Source of the DNA: a bacterium TMED88
Lineage (GTDB): Bacteria > Myxococcota_A > UBA9160 > UBA4427
DNA length: 42,996 nt
Direction: 5' to 3'
Assembly: GCA_002171515.1 (NCBI GenBank)
Contig: NHEP01000132.1
Coordinates: 1-42,996 of the forward strand
Under the pieces are notes generated by a model that worked only from the letters and a program-made list of their open reading frames with translations, had not been told where the DNA came from and did not search any database. Below, one piece after another: positions 16,594-24,263 of the stretch. Each line of letters begins with the position of its first letter. The first letter of the stretch is position 1. Made by a program: the position numbers and the translations under genes.

Positions 16594-17706
16594 CTAGAGT
16601 GATGCGGGCGGCGCAGCGGTCTGGAGGCGGATGCGCTGGTCGTGTCGTTCGAGTGCAAGTTCGATCAGCCGGTCGAGCAGGGCACTGAATGAGGTCCCCG
16701 TAGCGGCCCACAGTCGGGGGTACATGGATCCTGACGTGAAGCCCGGCAGGCTGTTGAGTTCGTTGATCCAGACGTTCTGATTATCGGCCTCGATCAGAAA
16801 ATCGACCCGAGTCATGCCGCGAGCCTCCAAGGCTTTGGCGGCCCGAATGGCGAGCTCTTGGAGCTTCTCCGTGACCGAAGGGGGGATTTCAGCAGGAATC
16901 ACGAGTTCGGTCGATTCGTCTTGGTATTTTGCTTGGTAGTCGTAAAAGTCATGCCTCGGGATGATCTCGCCGGGTACGGAGGCTTTGCAAGACGCGTTTC
17001 CGAGGATGGCAATTTCGATTTCCCGGGCTTCGACTGCGCGTTCAACAATCACCTTGTCGTCGAACCGGGAAGCCTCCTCGAGGCTTTTGGTCAAAGAAGT
17101 CACATCTTCTGCCTTAGAAATCCCGATGGATGAACCCGAGTTGGCTGGCTTCACGAAAACGGGCAGCGCCAGCTGTTCGATGATGTCCTCTGCCCACTTT
17201 CTGGCGCCTCGCTCAGAAAGTTCATCCGAGCGGATCGTGACCCAAGGCAGGACGGGCAGTCCGGACAACTTCAAAACTTGCTTCGCGAAGTCTTTGTCCA
17301 TCTGGAGCGCTGAACTCAGAACCCCTGAGCCCACATATGGGACAGAGGCTAATTCGAGTAATCCTTGGACGGAACCGTCCTCACCTCCCCGGCCGTGGGC
17401 GATGGGAAAGATCACATCGAGGGGCCGATTCTCGGATGCAGTCCGACTTTTCGGGTTGAGGGACTGGAGATGGCCTCCACTGGCGTCCGGACGCAGAATC
17501 ACCTCGTCCTCCCGCGAAACGCGCTCGAGAGCGCCTTTGTAATCGCTCGGGGCCAGGTGCCAGCGTCCCTCCGGGTCGATCAGGATCGGAGAAACCTCAT
17601 ATTTGTCGCGGTCCAGGGCATTAAAAATGGCGGTTGCCGAAACAATCGAAACCCTATGCTCGACCGATCGCCCTCCAAAGAGCAAGCCTACGTGCAGCTT
17701 GGCCAT
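16594..17706 (-). CDS. ddl: D-alanine--D-alanine ligase
   Basis: A 370-residue ATP-grasp ligase joining two D-alanines for peptidoglycan in the cytoplasm. The N-terminal GLLFGGRSVEHRVS matches the Ddl signature and keeps the catalytic Glu; the Arg two residues later replaces the more usual Glu or Asp. Further signatures are FPIAHGRGGEDGSVQGLLE, PYVGSG...MDKDFAK, PVFVKPANSGSSIGISK, GEIIP, and the C-terminal INELNSLPGFTSGSMYPRLW with the Mg-binding Glu/Asn. ATG 17706 is chosen because GGGAGGGG lies 6-7 nt upstream; an open frame runs to 17745. The length is normal. It is alone, not in a division/cell-wall operon, and convergent with the sulfatase-fold gene 10 nt away. Confidence 0.95.
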   Translation of the reverse strand: MAKLHVGLLFGGRSVEHRVSIVSATAIFNALDRDKYEVSPILIDPEGRWHLAPSDYKGALERVSREDEVILRPDASGGHLQSLNPKSRTASENRPLDVIFPIAHGRGGEDGSVQGLLELASVPYVGSGVLSSALQMDKDFAKQVLKLSGLPVLPWVTIRSDELSERGARKWAEDIIEQLALPVFVKPANSGSSIGISKAEDVTSLTKSLEEASRFDDKVIVERAVEAREIEIAILGNASCKASVPGEIIPRHDFYDYQAKYQDESTELVIPAEIPPSVTEKLQELAIRAAKALEARGMTRVDFLIEADNQNVWINELNSLPGFTSGSMYPRLWAATGTSFSALLDRLIELALERHDQRIRLQTAAPPASL

Positions 17707-17777
17707 GCGTCGCCCCTCCCCGCAGATCACGATAGCGGAACCCAAGCCACTTGCCGGTCGACCGCCGGCTCCTCGTG

Positions 17778-17806
17778 TTGACCCGGATCCGGGGGCTTCG
17801 TACCTT
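17778..17806 (+). promoter_or_regulatory. Possible sigma-70 promoter of larE
   Basis: TTGACC (17778-17783) is followed after 17 nt by TACCTT (17801-17806). The -10 box is weak. If real, transcription would begin at or next to the GTG at 17813, giving a leaderless or nearly leaderless message; no Shine-Dalgarno sequence precedes that GTG. Confidence 0.3.
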
Positions 17807-17812
17807 GCGGGC

Positions 17813-18679
17813 GTGGAAGATGGAATCTCAACGAGCCTGCTCGACCAGCAAGAGGCGCTGCTGTCCTATTTGTCCGGGGCGGGTCGTCTTCTCGTTGCCT
17901 TTTCGGGCGGGGTGGACTCAAGCTATCTCGCATGGGCAGCCCGACGTGCTCTGGGTCGAGATGCTCTAGCGGTGACCGCGGTTTCCCCATCGTATCCCAA
18001 GGCTCATCGGGAAATGGCCGAGCAAATCGCTCGTGAATTCGATATCGCCCATCAATTTGTTGAGACCCATGAGATGGATCAGGTGAGTTACCGGCGCAAC
18101 GCACCGGACCGCTGTTACCACTGCAAGACCGAACTCTTCGTTCGCATGGAACAACTTCTCGGAGAGCTGGAGTTCGATGCTCTGGCTTACGGAATTAATC
18201 TCGACGACCGATCGGATCACAGGCCAGGTCATCGGGCGGCTGCGGAGCATCGCGTTTTGTCGCCGCTTATGGAGGTGGGATTAGACAAGGCGGGTATTCG
18301 TCTCCTCTCCCGTGAGGCGGGTTTGCCGTGTTGGGATCTACCGGCCTCGGCGTGCTTGGCCTCTCGCCTTCCATATGGCACAGAGGTGACTTCCCAGAGG
18401 CTGAAGCAGGTTGAAGAAGGAGAAGATCGCCTGCGAGGGCTGGGGTTCCGCCAAGTGCGTCTGCGTCACCACGGGGAAGTGGCTCGTGTAGAGATTGATC
18501 CCGAGGAAATCCGGGAGGGTTTGAGTGCGGAAAAAATGGAGGCAATTTCCGCGGCCATCAAGCCCCTTGGTTTTCGTTGGGTTTGCATTGATGTCGATGG
18601 ATATCGGACGGGTTCTTTGAATGACGCTTTGTTGAGTCCAATGACTCCGGCTTCTCTCCTTACGATTGAGCCCTCCTGA
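17813..18679 (+). CDS. larE: LarE-type ATP-dependent sulfur transferase (nickel-pincer cofactor synthesis)
   Basis: A 288-residue PP-loop protein: LLVAFSGGVDSSYLAWAA (ATP pyrophosphatase loop, about residues 24-41), then DRCYHCKTELF, YGINLDDRSDHRPGHRAA, SPLMEVGLDKAGIR and LPASACLASRLPYGTEVT. All of these are LarE signatures, and the C-terminal helical domain is intact. LarE adds sulfur to the pyridine dinucleotide precursor of the nickel-pincer nucleotide used by lactate racemase-like enzymes. A Cys in the ACLASR stretch is a candidate sulfur donor; this is inferred. GTG 17813 gives the normal family N-terminus, although the frame is open from 17603. No larA, larB or larC is in the window. 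The next gene's ATG follows the stop directly, so the two are cotranscribed. Confidence 0.88.
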   Translation: MEDGISTSLLDQQEALLSYLSGAGRLLVAFSGGVDSSYLAWAARRALGRDALAVTAVSPSYPKAHREMAEQIAREFDIAHQFVETHEMDQVSYRRNAPDRCYHCKTELFVRMEQLLGELEFDALAYGINLDDRSDHRPGHRAAAEHRVLSPLMEVGLDKAGIRLLSREAGLPCWDLPASACLASRLPYGTEVTSQRLKQVEEGEDRLRGLGFRQVRLRHHGEVARVEIDPEEIREGLSAEKMEAISAAIKPLGFRWVCIDVDGYRTGSLNDALLSPMTPASLLTIEPS

Positions 18680-19621
18680 ATGTGGACCGTCTTCGATGTA
18701 GTGGGACACCCGCGTGATCTGGGCGAGGCTCAGGGGCAACGCCTCGCGCTCCAGATCCAAGAGCAGGCCTGCGCACTGGACGGACCCCGTCGTCCTTGGT
18801 TTCCCTCGCTCCGGGGTTTAACCTCGGGAGTCCAACGCGGGACGGGCGTCGGCCGGGAAGTGATCCGGCACTACACTCATCTTGCGGAGAGGATGGACGG
18901 TCTGGCGCGTGGCGCTGGTGTGTCCATCGATTCAATCTTGGCTCTTCATGCCAAAGTTGAGGCCACTGTTGAAGAATCCGATGCCCTGCTCCATCCGGAA
19001 ATGGCCTTGTCGGCCGTTGATCTCAATGACCAGGGCGGTGTGATTTTGGCCCGAAGCTTGTCGGAGGCGTCCACGGCCGAGGCCAACTTTTGTATTCGAA
19101 AGAGCCGTCCGGCGGTGGGGTTTGCCTCGGTCGAAATCGTTCTGCCCTGGATGTGCACTTCGTTGGCGGGCGTCAATCAGGCTGGGTTAGCGGCTTGCAT
19201 AGTGCCGTCGCCTGGTGGGTCTTCGAGGGACCAGGTCGACCCCTCTCCGCTTCTCTTAGTTCAAGAATGTCTTCAGCGATTTGAGTCGGTCGAAACTGCG
19301 CAGGATTGGGCAATGAATCGACCCGCCTGGGGGTGGGCGACGCTGCTTTTGGCCGATGCATCCGGGGATCGGGTGCAGGTGGACTATGCAGGCGACCAAA
19401 GACGTGACCAGAGAGCGTTAGATGAACCCGTTTGGGCCGGCGCCTCCCTCGGTGATCAAAGCCCTTTGGAGGATCGTCTGCTTTCAGGTGAAGCTGATAT
19501 CAATCAAACGCTCGAGAGTGTGTCCAGCGAATCGCAGGTTGAAGACTGGGTTCTTTTACGTCCAGCCTGTCGGGTGCTGGAATGCCGAGGCCAAAGTTCA
19601 CATTTGAAGATCGAAATCTGA
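18680..19621 (+). CDS. C45 peptidase / acyl-CoA:6-APA acyltransferase-like protein lacking the nucleophile Cys
   Basis: A 313-residue protein resembling the AAT/C45 Ntn-hydrolase family. It shows an N-terminal GHPRDLGEAQGQRLA, the helix ERMDGLARGAGVSIDSILALHAKVE (70-94), the strand pair AVDLNDQGGVILAR, and the later TSLAGVNQAGLAACIV. In active members the self-processing Gly-Cys lies just before the ADG-like strand, near residues 105-110. Here that stretch reads HPEMAL, and there is no Cys between residues 31 and 137. It therefore probably cannot self-cleave or hydrolyse amides in the usual way. ATG 18680 follows the larE stop with no gap, implying coupled translation. A link to LarE function is possible but unproven. 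Family assignment is moderate. Confidence 0.65.
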   Translation: MWTVFDVVGHPRDLGEAQGQRLALQIQEQACALDGPRRPWFPSLRGLTSGVQRGTGVGREVIRHYTHLAERMDGLARGAGVSIDSILALHAKVEATVEESDALLHPEMALSAVDLNDQGGVILARSLSEASTAEANFCIRKSRPAVGFASVEIVLPWMCTSLAGVNQAGLAACIVPSPGGSSRDQVDPSPLLLVQECLQRFESVETAQDWAMNRPAWGWATLLLADASGDRVQVDYAGDQRRDQRALDEPVWAGASLGDQSPLEDRLLSGEADINQTLESVSSESQVEDWVLLRPACRVLECRGQSSHLKIEI

Positions 19622-19714
19622 TCGATCGAAATAGAATCAGAAAAGACGCCTCTCGCAGTGGGTAGTCGGCGACCGCCTCGCCTGGTCCGATGTCTCTTTC
19701 GAGGCCAGACGCGA

Positions 19715-20143
19715 TCAGCGTAGATTGATCTCTACGGATTGTGGCTCTGATTCGACCTCGAAGGATATGGCTGTGAAGCTGGGCGGTCCGAACTTGCCTC
19801 GTGCATTTTGGCTGAACCCGTAGGGTTCTTTCGGCAGGCCGACGAATGAAGTGTCCAGCTTCTCGTTGCTATTGACGTCATGGAATGCGGAGATTCCGTA
19901 ACGGCCAGGGGCCACATCCTCAAAAGTGACCCAGACATCGTTCACATGAGCTGGGGTTTTGGCCCTGTTTGTCGGCTGGCTTGACTCGAACGTCTGCTCG
20001 TCGGCAAACAAGGCAACCTGAACTTGGCCCTGAGTTGTTTCGATGCCCAATAAATGGACGCGCAAATCGCCAGCTTCTGCGGATAAGGCGGTGAGGAGGG
20101 CGGTCAATGCCGCTACGCCGAGGGGCTTTTTTGAATTAAACAT
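19715..20143 (-). CDS. DUF2141 secreted protein
   Basis: A 142-residue protein with a clean Sec signal peptide (MFNSKKPLGVAALTALLTALSAEA, cleavage before GDL). The mature part shows the DUF2141 pattern: GQVQVALFADEQTFESSQ, FEDVAPGRYGISAFHDVNSNEKLDTSF, and VGLPKEPYGFSQNARGKFGPPSF. The family is periplasmic or secreted with a beta-sandwich fold; its function is unknown. ATG 20143 has AGGGG 9 nt upstream (20153-20157). An earlier in-frame ATG at 20227 overlaps the upstream stop (ATGA) but would put 28 extra residues before the signal peptide, so I reject it. It is the last gene of the helicase/GT-C/MBOAT/AlgJ run. Confidence 0.88.
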   Translation of the reverse strand: MFNSKKPLGVAALTALLTALSAEAGDLRVHLLGIETTQGQVQVALFADEQTFESSQPTNRAKTPAHVNDVWVTFEDVAPGRYGISAFHDVNSNEKLDTSFVGLPKEPYGFSQNARGKFGPPSFTAISFEVESEPQSVEINLR

Positions 20144-20223
20144 TTTTATGTACCCCTGTGCCGGCAGTCTGGGTCGATTTCGCGGATGACCAAGCCACAG
20201 CCTAGAGTAAAAAGATACGATGG

Positions 20224-21414
20224 TCATTTCTCCTGGCGTCGTCTGTTGCGGGCTCGAATTTCGTCAAGGGTCCTAGGGCGGCGACCGAGGAATCTTCCCG
20301 CGATTTCCTGAATGACGATATCCGGTTTTTCCATTAAAACTGCTTCCGGGTCAACATCACGATCCCAAATGAAGACACTCCGGGAAAAATCTTCTGCCAG
20401 ATACGGGATGAGTGCGTTGGCAAACGAGTCGCGAAAGACGATTGCGCGCGGCTGCAAAGGGTCGGAGGTTTCGAAGATCCTTGACTTAAGGACTCTGCGA
20501 GGATTTCGCGGTTGCTCTTCGTCCGCTATTCGTTCTCTCGCGTGGGGTGCAATCGGGGGCAAAGCCACGATTGATTCCTGATATTGGTCTTCCATCGAAA
20601 CAGTGACGGCAAGCCCGAGTCCTGGTCGGACGTATTCCTCCGACCTGACGCGAATCGGCGGATTCCGATTCAGGGATGGAAGGGTGTCTCCAAGGCGCTT
20701 GTGAATTTCCTGATAAGCCAGGTAGGCCCCTGCTTCATTCCAATGTGAATCCGTTTTATGGTACAGGCGTGTAGCCTCCTTGTTTTTCAGCATAATTTCT
20801 TGGAGGTCGAGCCAGGGCAAATCGGAGTGAGTCTCGAGATAAGTTGAAAGCTGTTCGAGCGGATGGTTCTGACCGACTCGAGGAAGCGAGTCCGGCATGT
20901 ACTCACCGTAAATGAGGTTCTTATCGGGGACCAAGACCACGAGGTACTCGATTCCTTGGTTGGATAGCCAATCACGCCGCTCAGTCAGCACCTTCCCCCA
21001 CCTTTCCAGCTCAAAGGGGGTCAGCGGGGCCAGCCCCCGATAGTTCGAAACGACATCGGGATCGCCTAGAAAGAGCCAGCCCTCTTTTCCGATGATCGTT
21101 AAAGGGGACGGCGAAATGCCGAAACCTTGCACGTTGAATCGGGCCCAAGACCCGATGAGCCAATCGCGGAAGCCCAAGTGATCGTCGTACCAGGCTTCGA
21201 AGCTGGCCGGCCATGTGCGCAGCCCATCAATGGACCAAGTGAGGGAGGGCCAGGGCGCTAGAAATCGCTTTTCGGTGAGGGATTGGGAAGGTGCGGGGAG
21301 CACAATTTGGCCCAATGTGGGGAGCCAGATCGCGGTCATTAGGAGAGTAACCGTCAGAAACTGAAAGCGCCGGCGTATTCGACTGAGCTTGTCGGGTTCG
21401 CGATGGCCCGGCAT
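20224..21414 (-). CDS. AlgJ/AlgX-like SGNH-fold O-acetyltransferase
   Basis: A 396-residue protein with a single N-terminal membrane anchor (about residues 18-40) and a periplasmic SGNH-like domain. Key features are WYDDHLGFRD (76-84, the conserved dHfgfR block), KEGWLFLGD, the DxHW motif in YHKTDSHWNEAG (218-229), and FRDSFANAL (327-335) with the probable catalytic Ser 330. In alginate and similar systems AlgJ/AlgX receive acetyl groups from the AlgI membrane protein and act on polysaccharide in the periplasm. The gene starts 16 nt after the stop of the MBOAT gene, exactly the AlgI-AlgJ pairing. The polymer it modifies is not shown by the sequence. Confidence 0.88.
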   Translation of the reverse strand: MPGHREPDKLSRIRRRFQFLTVTLLMTAIWLPTLGQIVLPAPSQSLTEKRFLAPWPSLTWSIDGLRTWPASFEAWYDDHLGFRDWLIGSWARFNVQGFGISPSPLTIIGKEGWLFLGDPDVVSNYRGLAPLTPFELERWGKVLTERRDWLSNQGIEYLVVLVPDKNLIYGEYMPDSLPRVGQNHPLEQLSTYLETHSDLPWLDLQEIMLKNKEATRLYHKTDSHWNEAGAYLAYQEIHKRLGDTLPSLNRNPPIRVRSEEYVRPGLGLAVTVSMEDQYQESIVALPPIAPHARERIADEEQPRNPRRVLKSRIFETSDPLQPRAIVFRDSFANALIPYLAEDFSRSVFIWDRDVDPEAVLMEKPDIVIQEIAGRFLGRRPRTLDEIRARNRRRQEK

Positions 21415-21430
21415 CGGTCCTCTCCTCTCT

Positions 21431-22861
21431 TCAGAATCGAAAATAGATAAATGGGTTGTGAGTACCCGCCGCCAAGGACATGGCGCAGAGCAACCCTAGA
21501 CTGCAAACCGCAATCAGGCGTACGGCCTCGAGGCCCATTGAGGAGCTTTCCAGTCGCTCGGTCAGTCGCGAGGCGATTCGCGGCGAGAAAGGCCAAATCG
21601 AGACGGCCGCGAAGCCGAGAACGGCGAGGACTTTCGCATCCAAAATAGTCACGAGAGGCCAGGGCCCCACGGCGCTGTGGGTCCAACCGCTGAGAATCCC
21701 CGCATACTGAAGGGCTTGCTCCACATTGTCCGCTCTGAAAAAGATCCACGCTCCGAGCACCACAAGCAAGGTGTAGGCCTGCTGGACGGGGGCGGGGAAG
21801 CGGTCGAGCCATTTCCCAAAGGCTGTTCTTTCTAAGGCGAGAAAGAATCCGTGAACCAGCCCCCAAATGACGAAGGTCCAGGCCGCACCGTGCCAGAGCC
21901 CGCAAAGGAGAAAGACCGCGAAAAGATTAAAGGCAGTGCGTGATGAACCGAGGCGATTTCCTCCGAGAGGGATATAGACGTAATCTCGAAAAAAGGCCGA
22001 GAGCGTCATGTGCCAGCGTCGCCAGAACTCCCTGAGTGAACGTGAGGTATATGGCCAATTGAAGTTTTCGGGGAAGGTGAATCCGAAACACCGGCCGAGG
22101 CCGATGGCCATGTCGCTGTAGCCAGAAAAATCGAAATAGATCTGAAAGGCAAAGCACGTGAGGCCGAGCCAAGCTACGGACGTTTCTAATTGATCTATCG
22201 GGATATCGAAAATTTGATCGACGGGGACCGCGAGCGTGTTGGCGATTAATACCTTTTTAGAAAGCCCGATGACAAACCGACGCAAACCCTCGGCGACGTC
22301 TTCCAGTCTAGCCTTTCGCTCCCCGAGCTGTTCCGCGATTTGGCGATATCGGACAATGGGCCCGGCGATCAATTGGGGAAAGAGTGCGATGTAAAGCGCG
22401 ACGCGAGAAGGCGCCCTCTGGACCTCTGCTTCTCGGCGATGGATGTCGACTACGTAAGTGATGGCTTGAAAAGTGAAGAATGAAATTCCGATCGGGAGGT
22501 GGATCGGGGCCAGTGAGAGCCCTCCGAAGCCGAGGGGTTCCAGGAGGTCGTCGAGATTATTGATTGTGAAATTCGCATACTTGAAAATTCCGAGCAGAAC
22601 GAGGTTGGCCGACACTGCAATCGATAGAGCGATTCGGTCGTTTTGGCGGCTCTGGCGATTCGCAATCCAGAGCCCGAATAAGTAATTCGCCAGGATTGAA
22701 GCGAGCAGGACAGAGACATAGAGCTGCTCGCCCCACGCGTAGAAGATAAGGCTCGCGCCCAGGAGTAAAGCGTTTTGCTTTTTTGTGCCGCGAATCAGAA
22801 AAGAGGCAGTGAGAATAACGGGGAGGAAGGCGAAGAGAAATAGAGTTGAGCTGAACAACAT
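21431..22861 (-). CDS. MBOAT-family O-acyltransferase (AlgI/PatA-like)
   Basis: A 476-residue polytopic protein matching AlgI along its length: the N-terminal LFSSTLFLFAFLP, LPIGISFFTFQAITYVVDIHR, FPQLIAGPIVRY, IYFDFSGYSDMAIGLGR, NWPYTSRSLREFWRRWHMTLS (His 284) and CGLWHGAAWTFVIWG (His 324, the catalytic histidine). It is expected to pass acetyl groups from a cytoplasmic donor across the inner membrane to a periplasmic partner such as the AlgJ-like protein encoded next. Length and motifs are complete, so it should be active. No alginate polymerase genes are in the window, so the target is another exopolysaccharide or glycan. Confidence 0.93.
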   Translation of the reverse strand: MLFSSTLFLFAFLPVILTASFLIRGTKKQNALLLGASLIFYAWGEQLYVSVLLASILANYLFGLWIANRQSRQNDRIALSIAVSANLVLLGIFKYANFTINNLDDLLEPLGFGGLSLAPIHLPIGISFFTFQAITYVVDIHRREAEVQRAPSRVALYIALFPQLIAGPIVRYRQIAEQLGERKARLEDVAEGLRRFVIGLSKKVLIANTLAVPVDQIFDIPIDQLETSVAWLGLTCFAFQIYFDFSGYSDMAIGLGRCFGFTFPENFNWPYTSRSLREFWRRWHMTLSAFFRDYVYIPLGGNRLGSSRTAFNLFAVFLLCGLWHGAAWTFVIWGLVHGFFLALERTAFGKWLDRFPAPVQQAYTLLVVLGAWIFFRADNVEQALQYAGILSGWTHSAVGPWPLVTILDAKVLAVLGFAAVSIWPFSPRIASRLTERLESSSMGLEAVRLIAVCSLGLLCAMSLAAGTHNPFIYFRF

Positions 22862-22906
22862 GATTTCAAAACGATCCTGTTTTCAGAAGCTGGCCGCTCG
22901 ATGAGA

Positions 22907-24193
22907 TTACTTTGAGGCCGGGCTGCTCTTCCACCGTCTCCGCTCTTCGTTCAAGGCGATTCCGATTTGCCAGAAGGCTGTCCCCGCGAAGAATAAGATG
23001 CAGGCATCCCGGGCAGCCCGGAGGCTAAGAGGCCAATCGGGTTGCGTTGCAAAATTCCACGGACCGATAAGAAGCCAACTGTCGCACAGCCAAGCATACA
23101 GCCCGTACACGTAGGCCGTGGTTAAAAGGGTGGCGATGACACCCCACCGAGCGCCCAAAGCCAACCAGAAGGGCGCGGACCAGGCCAAGTACTGAAAACC
23201 CCATAGGTTTGAAAAACCGTAGAGAATCGCATAAGTGGCCGCGATCCCTGAGGCGAGCTTAAGCGCATCATCTTGCCCTCTTCGGACTAAAGCGAGCAGG
23301 CCGATTGGGATGAGGCAGATCAGCCGGTTGTTCCGCAGCCAGCCGATCATCCATGCACGGTACTCGGGTCGCCATTCGACTGGGATTTGACGCCAATCTG
23401 GAACAAAGCGCTCAAGCCCCCAGATAGGCATTCCCTGCGTGGTTTGGATCCGCAGTCCGGGATAGAAGAAAACAGACTCAATCACTGCCCGTGCATCCAC
23501 GGCAAGCCAAGGGAGGTAGCCGAGGAGTGCGGTGATTGTTGCTGAAAGGGCCATCTTGAGCCGACCCGTGGAGTGAGGGATGGCCATCCAAAGAAGAGGG
23601 GCGGCGAGGACTCCCGGAATCTTGATCCACAGGCCGAGGCCTACCATCAATCCAGCCAGGATGTAGCGTTGATGGGCTACAGCGCCGGCGGACAGTACCA
23701 ATCCGAGGGCGACCATCGAGTCCGTGTTGCCGTGAAAGGAGGAGAAAATCATGGCCAACGGGGAAAGCCACCAGAAGCAGGCAATCGCCCAACGCGCCCG
23801 TTGCCAAACTTCATTGCTTGCTGCCTTGAAGAGCCAAAGGATCGCGGCAAAAGTCGCGAGATCGACGGCCAGCAGAGGGGCTCTAAAGCTCACCGAAAAC
23901 GGAATTCCAAGTCGCTGGCCGGCAAAATCCAGTTGGCTAGCAAACCAAACAGCCATCGGGGGGTGGTTCAGGATGTGGTCGCCCCCGCGATAGGCCGCGA
24001 TCATTCCCCGTTCCCGCACATCTTGCACAAGCGCCTCCCAGACGATTGCATCGGCTGTGCCCTCAGAAAAGAGGATCCAGAAGACGCGGGGGAGGGCCCC
24101 GACCGCGAGAGCAAGGAAGACCCAAGGCCCCGGCTCGCTTAGCCGGACCGCCCAGCGTTCCCAGGGCTTTCCCGCCTCCAAGGAGAAGCTCAA
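22907..24193 (-). CDS. GT-C membrane glycosyltransferase (ALG6/PIG-M-like)
   Basis: About 428 residues from TTG 24193, with roughly ten membrane segments. An ILNHPPMAVWFASQLDF motif in the first half resembles the conserved HPPL-type loop of ALG6/ALG8-like GT-C enzymes. FSSFHGNTDSMVALGLVL and GLMVGLGLWIKIPGVLAAP follow in the same order as in that group. Polyprenyl-phosphate sugar donors are usual. The frame is open up to 24511, overlapping the helicase gene. ATG 24367 would overlap the helicase's Gly/Arg-rich end by 104 nt and has no ribosome binding site, whereas TTG 24193 has GGAG 11 nt upstream, so the shorter form is given with low certainty about the start. It sits between the helicase and the MBOAT/AlgJ pair, suggesting work on the acetylated glycan. 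Confidence 0.75.
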   Translation of the reverse strand: MSFSLEAGKPWERWAVRLSEPGPWVFLALAVGALPRVFWILFSEGTADAIVWEALVQDVRERGMIAAYRGGDHILNHPPMAVWFASQLDFAGQRLGIPFSVSFRAPLLAVDLATFAAILWLFKAASNEVWQRARWAIACFWWLSPLAMIFSSFHGNTDSMVALGLVLSAGAVAHQRYILAGLMVGLGLWIKIPGVLAAPLLWMAIPHSTGRLKMALSATITALLGYLPWLAVDARAVIESVFFYPGLRIQTTQGMPIWGLERFVPDWRQIPVEWRPEYRAWMIGWLRNNRLICLIPIGLLALVRRGQDDALKLASGIAATYAILYGFSNLWGFQYLAWSAPFWLALGARWGVIATLLTTAYVYGLYAWLCDSWLLIGPWNFATQPDWPLSLRAARDACILFFAGTAFWQIGIALNEERRRWKSSPASK

Positions 24194-24263
24194 GGCTGGC
24201 TTAACTCCGTGCAGATCGTCAAGATGCTTCCGCGTTGAGGCGTCGATCGCAACGCGGTTGGGT

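Noticed and set aside
16585-16602. Near-palindrome around CTCTAGAG between the sulfatase-fold gene and ddl
   Set aside because: Short, no T-run in either direction, and partly inside the ddl stop region; not enough for a bidirectional terminator.
20144-20227. 28-residue N-terminal extension of the DUF2141 protein from ATG 20227
   Set aside because: Would bury the signal peptide; ATG 20143 has its own ribosome binding site and a clean signal sequence.
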